Source: a virus
Virus record (IMG/VR): IMGVR_UViG_3300020187_000111
Location: 1-34,273 of that record
DNA length: 34,273 bases
Reading direction: 5' to 3' (one strand)
Under the pieces are notes generated by a model. The model was given only the letters and a program-made list of their open reading frames with translations, did not search any database and had not been told where the DNA came from. Position 1 is the stretch's first letter. The number at the start of each line of letters is the position of its first letter. Below are positions 7,445 to 15,707 of this stretch, piece by piece. The position numbers and the translations under genes were made by a program.

Positions 7445-10294
7445 TCATTTGGCTCCTTGAAGCCTTTGCGCCCGTTTACGGGGCGTCGACGCCAGCGCAA
7501 GCAGAGCTGCCTTGTCCCGTTCATAAAGAGCAAAAAGATGCTCTACGCGGTCTCGGTCGCCCTCAAACACCTTGGCTCGGTACAGCTTATCTACGTACAA
7601 ATCTATCTTCGCGTGCGCTTTAGATAGTTCCAATGGCATCGCGACTGGGTCGTATAATTCCGAAAGCGATTGGTCCGAAAATTTTTGTCTTAAGGAGATT
7701 ACCGCCTCAGCTAATTCAGCGAGCTTTTTCTTGTTCCGTAGCACTAATGAAGGCCACGGAAATGGATTATAGTTTATACCGCTTGAATACTGTAACCGGC
7801 TTTCGAGCCGTCCTCCAACATATCGCGTCCAAGCCATATGCATTGCCGATGTGATAAGCGCAAAGTGATAGAGCTCTGCGCACTCTGTTACGAGAAGCTT
7901 GTTGCTCGGCACAGCGGGAGGCTTTAACCAACCGATCGGAATATAACGACGCTCTTCCGAGCTAACTTCTGGAACGACCAAAAACGACTTTGAAGGAATT
8001 ACAGTTACGTGAAACTTACGCGGCGTGTCAGCCAGCTTCAAGCTCATCTTACTAGCTTTTTTCAACTTCGCATTAGGCTTCGTCTTCGGCGGAATCTCGC
8101 CTTTGCGATAGCGTGTAACTGACTTTAACGCCTTCATGACCCCGGGAGCACTGCGGAGGAGCGAAGCGTCGGCAGACGCGAGAGTTAGTAGCCACCGCTC
8201 TGCGCCCCCGAGAAACTCCTCTGTGCCCATGTAAGGACGGATGAACTTTGCAATCTCTTTGGTCTCAGTGATCAGCGTCGATCGTTCGGCGGCGTTCAAA
8301 ACCAGGTAGCCCCCGTCTACGGGTTTTGTGCCAACCTGTAGCAGTGGCATCTCACCGCCTGGCGCCCTTGAACGGCTAACGACCAAGTGCCGATCTTGTA
8401 GCTTCGAGGAGTCAAACAAGTATGGAGACAGGCTTGCGTGGGTAGTCTCATCAGCCTCGGACCTGTAGGTAGAATACGAAAATAGCCTCTTCTGCTTCGG
8501 CTCCATTCCCCGCTTCATAAGGCCGACGATGACCACGTGGACGTGAGCCTTCCCTCGCGCGTCTGAACCCCACGCAAAAGTCCGGTGAGCAAAGCCGATT
8601 TCTAAGTTCCACTTGTGGAATAGAGCGGGCCATAGGGCCGCAACCTGCTCTCCCTGAGTAATCGAATTTGTCGCGACAAATGCCATCGTCGCCTTTGATT
8701 GCTGCATGTATTCCGCTGCTTTGAGGAACCACGCCGCCACAAAGTCTAGCCTAGATCCCGCAGCCCCTAGCCTTTTCATCAAATTGTTAGCTTGGCTTTG
8801 CTGATCAACTCCTCGCATGACGAACCCCACGAAAGGCGGATTGCCGATGATATGCGTACACAAGTCGAAGGGAATAACGTCACTCCACTCGCGATTGAGA
8901 GCGTCGCCTTTCTCTGGGCCACCATGGATATGCGCCGCGGCGCGCAACGGAATACGGGCAAAAACCTGACCAAACTCGCGGCTGAGCCGGTTGTTCATGA
9001 TGTGGTCCATCATCCACATCGCCGTTTGTGCAATTAACGAAGGAAACTCGTCAATTTCTAATCCATAGAACTGATCAACATCTACTTTTGAGAGAAGGTT
9101 TGCTTCTAGGTCGAGCTGGCCGTCAGGATACAGTGCATGTAAAACCTTGAGCTCTAGCAGCCTTAGCTCTCTATAAGCTATAATCAGGAAATTACCACAA
9201 CCGCATGCGGGGTCTAGAATGTTTATTTGCGCCAGTTTCTGCTGGAAGGCCAGAAGCAACGCACGCCGCCCTCTCTTGACTTGCATCAAATCAAAGAATT
9301 CATCCGTTAACTCGTCGAGAAAGAGCGGCTGGATCAATTTCATAATATTCTTTTCAGTAGTGTAATGCGCACCTTTTGCCCGCCGTTCTTTCGGGCTCAT
9401 CACGGACTGAAACAATGCGCCGAATATCGCGGGACTGATCTTTTCCCAAGAGAATTCACATGCCGCTATCAGCGTACTGCGCATTCCGGCGTCGAACGCT
9501 GGTATCGGGAGGGACTCTGCGAACAGCTGACCGTTGATATATGGAAAGCGTGCAAGATCTTCGTCGAGATTACGCTGCCGCGCGTCAATCGGCGTGTTAA
9601 GAACTTGGAAAAACTGCGACAGTAACGGCCCCAGATCTGCGCCGTCCTCGCGCGTGCGTTCACGCAAAAAGGTTTCGAACATCCCAAGTTCATCGAATAT
9701 GCCGGTATCATCAGCAAAAAGGCAGAATACGAGACGAACAAGCAGGCGTTCTAAGGGATGTCCGTGGTAACCTGAAACCTTCAAAACATCATGCAATTCA
9801 CCCATCAATTCGGCGGCAATTACATTTACGGGATCCTGATCCTTGAAAACCTTCTTTTCGACGCCGATAATGAAACCAAATACCTCAACATAGTCCGGGA
9901 GTTGGCTTAGACCGAAACTGTACTCTTCACGCGTATCAAGATCGATCAATTCAAACGAACGAAAATCGCAAAGCAATATGTATCGCGGTAACTCATCATC
10001 GCGTAAGCCAGGAAAGTACTCCAATGCTTGCTCACGAGCTTTTATCAAACTACGTCCGGCACTCTTCTGCTCAACGAGTAACTTGCCTTTCCAAAATAGA
10101 TCGATAAAGCCTTGCTTGTTACCAAGTTTTTTAACCGGTTCCTCGAAGGTTGCGACTTTGCGACGCTGGACACCAAAGATGGCGAAAAAGTCATTGTAGA
10201 AGGAGTGCGTCTCTGGCCGTTCGTTCTCAGCGATACTCCAACTACGTGCGAACTCCGCAGCGCGGACACGTATTTCATTCCAGCTGAGACGCAT
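7445..10294 (-). CDS. MmeI-like Type IIL restriction-modification enzyme (single chain)
   Basis: The 949-residue product matches the MmeI layout and length (about 920). The N-terminal endonuclease of PD-(D/E)XK type has D65 and the E75-Q-K77 pair in GFIDLFWKGKLLVEQKSAG. A helical spacer follows. The N6-adenine methyltransferase carries the SAM-binding DPACGCGNF at 361-369 and the catalytic NPPF at 485-488. The last third (after about 600) holds the target-recognition and C-terminal domains with the conserved ESRLQYSSGINYNPFPWP stretch. In this family one polypeptide both methylates one strand of its target and cuts about 20 bases away. All visible key residues are intact. The gene is clearly richer in A and T than its neighbours, a sign of horizontal transfer. 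Recognition specificity cannot be read by eye. Confidence 0.93.
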   Translation of the reverse strand: MRLSWNEIRVRAAEFARSWSIAENERPETHSFYNDFFAIFGVQRRKVATFEEPVKKLGNKQGFIDLFWKGKLLVEQKSAGRSLIKAREQALEYFPGLRDDELPRYILLCDFRSFELIDLDTREEYSFGLSQLPDYVEVFGFIIGVEKKVFKDQDPVNVIAAELMGELHDVLKVSGYHGHPLERLLVRLVFCLFADDTGIFDELGMFETFLRERTREDGADLGPLLSQFFQVLNTPIDARQRNLDEDLARFPYINGQLFAESLPIPAFDAGMRSTLIAACEFSWEKISPAIFGALFQSVMSPKERRAKGAHYTTEKNIMKLIQPLFLDELTDEFFDLMQVKRGRRALLLAFQQKLAQINILDPACGCGNFLIIAYRELRLLELKVLHALYPDGQLDLEANLLSKVDVDQFYGLEIDEFPSLIAQTAMWMMDHIMNNRLSREFGQVFARIPLRAAAHIHGGPEKGDALNREWSDVIPFDLCTHIIGNPPFVGFVMRGVDQQSQANNLMKRLGAAGSRLDFVAAWFLKAAEYMQQSKATMAFVATNSITQGEQVAALWPALFHKWNLEIGFAHRTFAWGSDARGKAHVHVVIVGLMKRGMEPKQKRLFSYSTYRSEADETTHASLSPYLFDSSKLQDRHLVVSRSRAPGGEMPLLQVGTKPVDGGYLVLNAAERSTLITETKEIAKFIRPYMGTEEFLGGAERWLLTLASADASLLRSAPGVMKALKSVTRYRKGEIPPKTKPNAKLKKASKMSLKLADTPRKFHVTVIPSKSFLVVPEVSSEERRYIPIGWLKPPAVPSNKLLVTECAELYHFALITSAMHMAWTRYVGGRLESRLQYSSGINYNPFPWPSLVLRNKKKLAELAEAVISLRQKFSDQSLSELYDPVAMPLELSKAHAKIDLYVDKLYRAKVFEGDRDRVEHLFALYERDKAALLALASTPRKRAQRLQGAK

Positions 10295-10631
10295 TCTCGC
10301 GGTACCTCTCTAAGTAGCGATTCGGCGCCAAGTTAGCATCCTCGGCTATCCGATTAACACAGCTCTATAAAATGGGTCGGTTGATCGGCGTAGACCGCTG
10401 CTGCTTTTTCGAGCGGTCTCTGATCGTGCAGCATTCTCCGCTCGCTGGCACGTGTGTCTCGGTTGGGGCGGGCTGATATGCCTAAACGATGAACAGCTCG
10501 CACGAATCGGCGGCACCGACGGCATGCACCACATCGCCGACAAACGCGCAGACCGACGCAGTATATTGAAATGTATATTTCAGACTGCCTTCAAGCAGCT
10601 AAGCCACCGCAATTACAGCACTTTTAATAAG
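10295..10631. other. Intergenic stretch upstream of the MmeI-like gene; no supported gene
   Basis: This 337-base stretch contains the promoter region of the MmeI-like gene and reaches the att repeat. The open frames in it have no ribosome-binding site or recognisable product. One plus-strand stretch (about 10475-10570) faintly recalls the N-terminus of IS5-type transposases, but the match is too poor to call. Confidence 0.6.
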
Positions 10632-10680
<49 letters not shown>

Positions 10681-12300
10681 TCATTCCAATGGCCCGTTGT
10701 GCTTAGTATTTGTGCGCTTTTTCGGTGAATCGGTCAACCGTTGTCCGGTACTATTCCGTGATTCCGTTGCAACCATGATCGAGCGCAAATCCTCCATCCC
10801 GACGTGCGCGTAACGGCTGGTGGTCCGAATATCGGTATGACCCAGGAGCTTGCCCGCGGCCTTGAGATTGCCGGTCGTGCGGATGATCCGGGTTGCGCTG
10901 GTGTGGCGCAGATCGTGGAACCGGAAATCGCTGACACCGGCATCGGCGAGCGCCTTATACCATTTGCGCGCCCATCCGCCCTTGGTGAACGGATACCGGG
11001 CACCCTTGAGACGGCGGGGTCGATCCTTGCGCGACGGGGCAGGGCGCTCGCAGACATAGGTGAACACGAACGGGCACCCGTCGACACGCGGTTGCTCGAG
11101 GAGCAGCTGCACCATCGCCGGTGACAGCGGGAAGCTGTGCAGGTTGCCGCCCTTGTTGACGATCGTCGCCTCGCCAGCACCCCAGTTGATCCGATCCCAT
11201 TCCAATCCGATCACAGCAGACTTGCGTTGCCCGCTCAGGATCGCAAACTCGACGATCGCGCGCAGGCTATCGGGCAGGGCCTCGAACAGCGCTTTTTCCT
11301 CGTCCGCCTTGAGCGCGCGGACGCGCTCTGCCGGTTCATCCAGCTTCAGCTTTCCCCATTGAATCGTGCTGACGGCATGCGTGTCGGCAACATGCCGCCA
11401 GACCCTGCGCGCCAGCTGCCACTCCCGGTTTATGCTGGCATGGGACACGCCTTCGCCGCGGCGCTTCGCAATGAAGGCGCGCCAGTCGGTCAACGTGATC
11501 GCGCTCAGCATGACGTTCTCGCCGATGATCCGGCAAAGGTTGGTAAGCTGATATTCAGTCGTGTAACCCGATGCCTCGTGCTGCCCCTTGTCGTTCCAAT
11601 AGGCCGCGCAGGCGTTGCCGAGCGTGACGCCGGGAAGGGTGCTGCTGCCAAGGGCTATCTCGCGGCGGAGGTTGTCGATGAAGGCTTGCGCATCGCGCTT
11701 CGTCTTGCATCCCGTTGAGCCATGAAACCGCTGTTTTTTGACCTGGAAATCGTACTGGAAGTACGGCGAGCGCGGGTCCGCCGGGACGTGATCGAACATC
11801 GCACGGCACCAGGTGCCATCGATCTCCGCCAGCGCGGCGAGTTCCGAGCGATCCGGATCGATTTCGATCCCGAACTCGGCGAGCCGGGCGCGGGCTATCT
11901 TGGCCATCGCCTCGACCTGGGCGACCTCGTCATCCTTGATCGGGGTTAGCCCGCGGTCGCGCGCATCGGCGATGAAGGCTTTTGCCGCGGACGTGCTGGC
12001 CGCGCCATTGGTCGCCAGCAGATCGGTCGGGATAGCGACATAATCGTCACCGCATCCGAGCACTGCCCGGTGCGCCGCGCGCCCGATATCGAAGGTCTTG
12101 CGGTTCAGCGATTCATAGTCGGGGTTCAGGCGGGGGCTCGCATGCCATGCATGGCGTGGCGATTTCGCCGTGATCAGCTTGGCGAGCGTAGCCGACAGGC
12201 TCGGCAGCGGTGCCGGGTCGCTGTGATATACGGCGCTCGGCAGCCGATGGACACCGGGACCGAGGTCGGCCTGCGCGATGTTGAAAGCGGGCGCATTCAT
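10681..12300 (-). CDS. Tyrosine integrase fused behind a truncated RecE-type nuclease
   Basis: The 539-residue frame has two unrelated parts. Residues 1 to about 178 are the N-terminal region of a phage RecE/YqaJ-like exonuclease: PSLSATLAKLI, DIGRAAHRAVLG and the metal-site start E159-x-D161-G...R166-x-M-x-D170. The D-x-K strand that should follow is missing. From about residue 180 (YFQYDFQVKKQRFHGSTG) it continues as an ordinary phage integrase, with AP2-like and SAM-like DNA-binding regions and the catalytic set R359, H462, R465, H488 and Y497. An integrase normally begins at about this QYDF strand, so a deletion has joined the two genes in frame. The nuclease part is expected to be dead; the recombinase part looks complete and would recombine the adjacent att site. 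Confidence 0.85.
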   Translation of the reverse strand: MNAPAFNIAQADLGPGVHRLPSAVYHSDPAPLPSLSATLAKLITAKSPRHAWHASPRLNPDYESLNRKTFDIGRAAHRAVLGCGDDYVAIPTDLLATNGAASTSAAKAFIADARDRGLTPIKDDEVAQVEAMAKIARARLAEFGIEIDPDRSELAALAEIDGTWCRAMFDHVPADPRSPYFQYDFQVKKQRFHGSTGCKTKRDAQAFIDNLRREIALGSSTLPGVTLGNACAAYWNDKGQHEASGYTTEYQLTNLCRIIGENVMLSAITLTDWRAFIAKRRGEGVSHASINREWQLARRVWRHVADTHAVSTIQWGKLKLDEPAERVRALKADEEKALFEALPDSLRAIVEFAILSGQRKSAVIGLEWDRINWGAGEATIVNKGGNLHSFPLSPAMVQLLLEQPRVDGCPFVFTYVCERPAPSRKDRPRRLKGARYPFTKGGWARKWYKALADAGVSDFRFHDLRHTSATRIIRTTGNLKAAGKLLGHTDIRTTSRYAHVGMEDLRSIMVATESRNSTGQRLTDSPKKRTNTKHNGPLE

Positions 12301-12396
12301 GGACGTTCTCCAATCGGATAGGCGGGGTTCGGCCCGAACCAGCCGCGCGGCAGGACTGACACGACGGTTTCACCGCTCAGCAGCAGCTTCTGCCCG
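12297..12396 (-). pseudogene. C-terminal fragment of a phage early gene upstream of the nuclease
   Basis: In the minus-strand frame ending at 12297 the peptide reads GQKLLLSGETVVSVLPRG, then WFGPNPAYPIGERP and a stop that overlaps the nuclease ATG (ATGA). That overlap is the hallmark of a real upstream partner in the recombination operon. The frame has no start of its own: at about 12396 the sequence switches to the head-morphogenesis gene on the other strand, so all but the last ~33 residues are deleted. I cannot name the original protein. Confidence 0.6.
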
Positions 12397-13026
12397 GTGC
12401 CGATCCTCGACGACGCCCTGGCCGAGTTCGACCGGCTGTTCATTCTGCTGAGACCGAACCTGCGGCGTTGGGCGGTACAGGTCGAGACGTGGCAGCGCGG
12501 CAAATGGCGCGGCGCAGTGCTGTCGGCCACCAAGGTCGATCTCGATACCCTGATCGGGCCGGATGACGTAGCGCAGACGCTGGAGCAGGCGACCGAGTGG
12601 AATGCCAGCCTGGTGAAGGACGTATCGCAACAGGCGCGGCAACGGATCGCGACTGCGGCGTTCGATGGGCTGCGGAACCGGACGCCCGCGCGTGAGGTGG
12701 CGGCAACGATCCGGGAGGCGGTCGGCATGTCGCGCACCCGTTCGCTGCTGATCGCGTCGGATCAACTCAGCAAAACGACTGCGGCGCTTGCATCGGAGCG
12801 GCGTCGTCAGGCCGGGCTCGATGTCTGGGAATGGAAGCATTCCGGCAAACTGCATCCGCGGTCGTGGCACCGGCAGCGGGATGGGTTCTATTACAGCGAC
12901 AACCCGGGGCGCGTGGGTACAGTGATCGATGGCAAGACGGTGATGGCGGCCCCCGAAGCGGGTGATTTGCCGGGGAGGCTGCCTTATTGCGGATGTCGCG
13001 AGTTGAGCGTGATGGTGTTCGATTAG
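12397..13026 (+). CDS. Phage head morphogenesis protein, Mu gpF-like (possibly 5'-truncated)
   Basis: The 209-residue product ends in the Mu gpF-type minor head domain: SGKLHPRSWHRQRDGFYY with the spaced R/H residues, followed by LPGRLPYCGCRELSVMVF with the cysteine pair and basic end. The N-terminal half is helical (LDTLIGPDDVAQTLEQATEW). These proteins sit at the portal side of the procapsid. The only available start is a GTG at 12397, without a ribosome-binding site, directly at the joint with the fragment on the other strand. The gene may therefore have lost its own start and a few codons in a deletion. The portal and terminase genes normally found upstream are absent. Confidence 0.8.
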   Translation: MPILDDALAEFDRLFILLRPNLRRWAVQVETWQRGKWRGAVLSATKVDLDTLIGPDDVAQTLEQATEWNASLVKDVSQQARQRIATAAFDGLRNRTPAREVAATIREAVGMSRTRSLLIASDQLSKTTAALASERRRQAGLDVWEWKHSGKLHPRSWHRQRDGFYYSDNPGRVGTVIDGKTVMAAPEAGDLPGRLPYCGCRELSVMVFD

Positions 13027-13199
13027 CCGATCTTCTTGAGCCCGGCAGTCGGGTACGATGCGGTGTGGTGATCGCCCTTGGATGTCGACCAAGCCACGTC
13101 AGCTATCGAAATACCGTTGGCGGTGTAAGTCTTCAGCACCGTCATCGGATCGCTGCCCGATTGGAGAACGGCGATGTCGCCAGCCTTAACTTCTTCCAT
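13023..13199 (-). CDS. YodC-like DUF2158 small protein (58 aa)
   Basis: Read leftward from an ATG at 13199 with a strong GGAGAG site, the peptide starts MEEVKAGDIAVLQSGSDPMT and ends TAGLKKIG. The GD-(I/V)-V-L-x-SGS-x-PMTV core and the C-terminal x-LKK-x are the DUF2158/YodC pattern of small beta-barrel proteins of unknown function, common in phages. It lies antisense between two plus-strand head genes, overlapping the gpF-like stop by four bases, so it is probably expressed independently, moron-like. Confidence 0.75.
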   Translation of the reverse strand: MEEVKAGDIAVLQSGSDPMTVLKTYTANGISIADVAWSTSKGDHHTASYPTAGLKKIG

Positions 13200-13231
13200 G
13201 TTCGTTCTCTCCGAGTTTTGAGAAAGCCCAT

Positions 13232-13247
13232 CCTGACGGCGGTAACC
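13232..13247 (+). repeat. 16-bp direct repeat, copy 1 (cctgacggcggtaacc)
   Basis: The 16-mer recurs exactly at 14981-14996. Here it extends into ggcggt-a-accgcc, a short inverted repeat at 13237-13249. Each copy lies about 30 bases before the start of a plus-strand phage gene (13278 and 15030). It could be a phage promoter or operator element, or the footprint of a rearrangement. Confidence 0.6.
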
Positions 13248-13277
13248 GCCCCGTCAACCCCCGCTTAATCGGGGCTC

Positions 13278-14036
13278 ATGATCTTTGCGGACCATCTGAC
13301 CCTCGACGCACCGCGCCGCACCAGCGATGGCTACATGGCTGTCCGCGCCAAGGCCGCCCGCACCGGGACCTATCAATACGCAGGCAGCGAGGTCGATCCG
13401 ACCAATGCGCACGGTCTGCGCGACCAGGCGATCGTCAACGTGCTGCGCGATGCCGACCAGGTGTTCGACGCCAAGGCGGTTCGCAGCTTCATCGGCAAGC
13501 CCATCACCGACAACCATCCGACCCAGCCGGTCACCTCGACCAACTGGAAAGACCATGCCCGCGGCACGATCATGGGCGCGGTTCGCGATGGCGAATACGT
13601 CGCGTTCGATTTGCTGCTGACCGATGCGGCTGCGATCACCGCGGTCGATTCCGGGAAGCGCGAGCTGTCGAATGGCTATTCCTCGTCGCTCGAATTCGGC
13701 GATTTCACCGCACCCGACGGCACCAAGTGCGCCGCGCGCCAGACCGCCATCGTCGGCAACCATATCGCCATCGTCGACCGGGGTCGCGCCGGTCCCGACT
13801 GCGCCATTGCCGACGCCGCGATCTGTGATGGCCGTAGTTCAGAACACGTTCGGCGAGAACATCGCGCTCGGCTACCCCGGCATGGAAGCCGACGGCGAGC
13901 TTTCCAACATCATGAGCGTCGTGCTGGAAGGCGCGACCGCATGCGCTTTCGGGCGCCCGGTCTACAAGGGCAGCGCGGATCGCTGCGGGTCGCTGACCGT
14001 GTCGGCGAACCTGCGCGGCTTCTCGATCGCGCATAA
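13278..14036 (+). pseudogene. DUF2213 phage prohead protein, truncated and reading into the next gene
   Basis: Residues 1 to about 183 are a clear DUF2213 protein, the family that serves as prohead protease/scaffold in many siphoviruses. Visible are YQYAGSEV, IGKPITDNHPTQPVT, the serine-containing RELSNGYSSSLEF and the histidine motif NHIAIVDRGRAG. After CAIADAAICD the frame runs into the next gene out of frame and ends with an arginine-rich nonsense tail at 14036. Family members are usually much longer, so the C-terminal half, including any scaffold part, has been deleted precisely up to the next gene's ATG at 13828. The proteolytic domain might still fold, but the gene is best regarded as broken. 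Confidence 0.75.
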
Positions 14037-14277
14037 GGGCAATGTCGTCACCACCGCTCGCGCGGCTGACACCTATGCTCCCGGCGACACGATCCCGGTC
14101 AAGAACCGCGGCAAGATTTGGGTCGCATCGACGACGGCAGCCGCCAAGGATGACCCGGTCTACGTGACGAGCGCAGGGGCCGTGACCAACGTCAGCACGA
14201 GCAACACCGCAGCGACCGGCTGGGTATTCGACGACACCATCACGGCTGCGGGCAACGTCCGCATCGTCCGTCGCTAA
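13828..14277 (+). CDS. Phage structural protein, capsid decoration/cement type (149 aa)
   Basis: The product (MAVVQNTFGENIALGYPGM...) is a beta-rich protein with ACAFGRPVYKGSADR, APGDTIPVKNRGKIWV and a closing GNVRIVRR. This is the layout of the DUF2190-like or Gp24-like cement proteins located just before the major capsid gene in this kind of phage. The family call is by resemblance and position. It is followed 12 bases later by the capsid gene. The ATG abuts the truncated DUF2213 coding part and has no ribosome-binding site of its own, because the native upstream DNA is missing. The reading frame itself looks complete. Confidence 0.7.
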   Translation: MAVVQNTFGENIALGYPGMEADGELSNIMSVVLEGATACAFGRPVYKGSADRCGSLTVSANLRGFSIAHKGNVVTTARAADTYAPGDTIPVKNRGKIWVASTTAAAKDDPVYVTSAGAVTNVSTSNTAATGWVFDDTITAAGNVRIVRR

Positions 14278-14289
14278 TCGGGGGATAGC

Positions 14290-14985
14290 ATGACCAAGCC
14301 CATCTTTTTCGACTCGGTACAAGCCGCAGTCGCCCATCTGATCGCTCAGGACGGGGCATCGCCCGCGTTCGTCGACGCGATCCGCTCCATCGACCTGAAC
14401 GACGCCCAGCAGGTCAACGCCTTCCTCATGCCGCAGCTGCTCACGGTCGAGCAGGGCGTCTACATGATCAAATATCCGATGGCGGATTACGCCGACTTCA
14501 TGCCGGTCGACACCGCTGGCACGATCTGGACGGCGGGTTCGGTCTTCTATTCGGGCGACATCGCCGGGAAGCCGGAATGGTTCGACGTGGCGGCGGACGA
14601 CATGCCCTACGCCGATATGTCGCGCACCCAGTTCCTGCAGGAAAACCACATGGCCGCGATCGGCTACAAGTGGAACCGCATGGATCTGGAGCGCGGTCAG
14701 CAGCTCGGCGTCAACGTCATCGCCGACAAGGCGAATGCCGCAACGACCTCCGCGGAACGGTTCATCCACAACATCGGGATGAAGGGCGATGGCCTCAAGT
14801 TCGCAACCGGTTTCGTGAACGACCCGCTCGCGACCACCGTGACGGCGACCGCGGCGATCACGCCGACGTCGGATGCCGAATCGGACATCGCCGTCATGAA
14901 CGCGGCGTTCACCTCGGTCGAGACCAACACCGGCGAGACCTATCGCGCCGACACGCTGGCAATACCGGGCACCGCTATCCCCTGA
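14290..14985 (+). pseudogene. Major capsid protein, DUF2184/encapsulin-like, C-terminally truncated
   Basis: The first ~226 residues have the DUF2184 major-capsid pattern: an N-terminal helix, LTVEQGVYMIKYPMADYADF, the FYSGDIAGKPEWFDVAADD loop and NWNRMD-type spine segments (YKWNRMDLERGQQLG). It follows a GGGGATAGC-like ribosome-binding site. After ETYRADTL the sequence stops matching a capsid and ends within seven codons (AIPGTAIP). A full family member would be about 100 residues longer, so the C-terminal axial domain is gone. The junction, near 14960, fuses the capsid gene to the leader of a tail gene. It is unlikely to assemble into capsids. Confidence 0.78.
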
Positions 14986-14996
14986 CGGCGGTAACC
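14981..14996 (+). repeat. 16-bp direct repeat, copy 2 (cctgacggcggtaacc)
   Basis: This is identical to 13232-13247. The copy overlaps the stop of the truncated capsid gene and lies 33 bases before the tail gene at 15030. Its presence on the tail-module side of the deletion junction suggests it came with the leader of the tail gene. Confidence 0.6.
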
Positions 14997-15029
14997 CTGC
15001 GCGCCCCTCGTCCATAGCGTCGCGGTGCC

Positions 15030-15707
15030 ATGAAGGTATTCCCCACCCGCCGCTTCTATTTCACCGGGGTGAGCCCCGATATCGAACGCCGAACCGTGTC
15101 TGGCGGAACGTCGATCAGTGGTGAAGAGGATCTGGTCGAGACGGACGGCGGGGGCCGGGTAGTAGTCGAGTTCACCGAGGCGTATCTGGATGCTCCGGAA
15201 GCCGCGACTGCATGGCGCGCAATCAGTGCGCAGTTTGGCAGCGGGACACGTCCGATCATCGTCCCTCTTGGCGATGCCAAGCACCAGATGATGGGCGACG
15301 TCACGACCCCTATCGGCGGGCTGCCGTGGTGGGAGGAATCCGATTTTACCGACAGCGAGCCGCATGCCACGTTGACAGCAACCGCGGCGCTTCGCGCGAC
15401 GACGATCAGCGTAGACGTGTCCGACCTCGCAAAGCCCGTCCGCCCCGGCATCTGGCTCTCGATCGACCACGCGACCTATCGGCATCGTGCCTATCCGGTT
15501 GCCGAGGTGCTGTCCGACGATGGCGCCACGGCGCTGATCAAGATTGGCATGCCGCTCCGTGAGGCAACTGCAAGCGGAACGCCAGCCGAGTTCTACGATC
15601 CGAAATGCACCATGCGCGTCGATGGCGGCATGGGATCGCCCGTCACGTTTGGATATGCCGAGGGCTCCGTCCGGTTCGTCGAGTATTTCGGGGATATACC
15701 GGCATGA
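15030..15707 (+). CDS. Phage tail protein (225 aa)
   Basis: The 225-residue product (MKVFPTRRFYFTGVSPDIERR...) is beta-rich, with an early EEDLVETDGGGRVVVEF region and a C-terminal CTMRVDGGMGSPVTFGYAEG, SVRFVEYF. Its position immediately before the fibre genes and its overall size suggest a distal-tail or baseplate component. I do not recognise a named Pfam family with confidence. It is the first gene right of the capsid deletion junction and overlaps the next gene by four bases (ATGA), so it belongs to one operon with the fibre genes. Confidence 0.65.
   Translation: MKVFPTRRFYFTGVSPDIERRTVSGGTSISGEEDLVETDGGGRVVVEFTEAYLDAPEAATAWRAISAQFGSGTRPIIVPLGDAKHQMMGDVTTPIGGLPWWEESDFTDSEPHATLTATAALRATTISVDVSDLAKPVRPGIWLSIDHATYRHRAYPVAEVLSDDGATALIKIGMPLREATASGTPAEFYDPKCTMRVDGGMGSPVTFGYAEGSVRFVEYFGDIPA

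Noticed and set aside
10452-10631. Plus-strand frame with a faint IS5-type transposase N-terminus
   Set aside because: Only a few residues (LNDEQLARI, DRRSIL) resemble the family, spacing is off, and the frame runs into the att repeat.
13705-15015. Minus-strand open frame of 436 aa across the head genes
   Set aside because: Exact antisense of three phage genes with recognisable products; aspartate/arginine/glycine-rich content is the usual mirror of GC-rich codons.
14577-15017. Overlapping arginine- and histidine-rich plus-strand frame inside the capsid gene
   Set aside because: Typical high-GC shadow of a real gene, with no ribosome-binding site.
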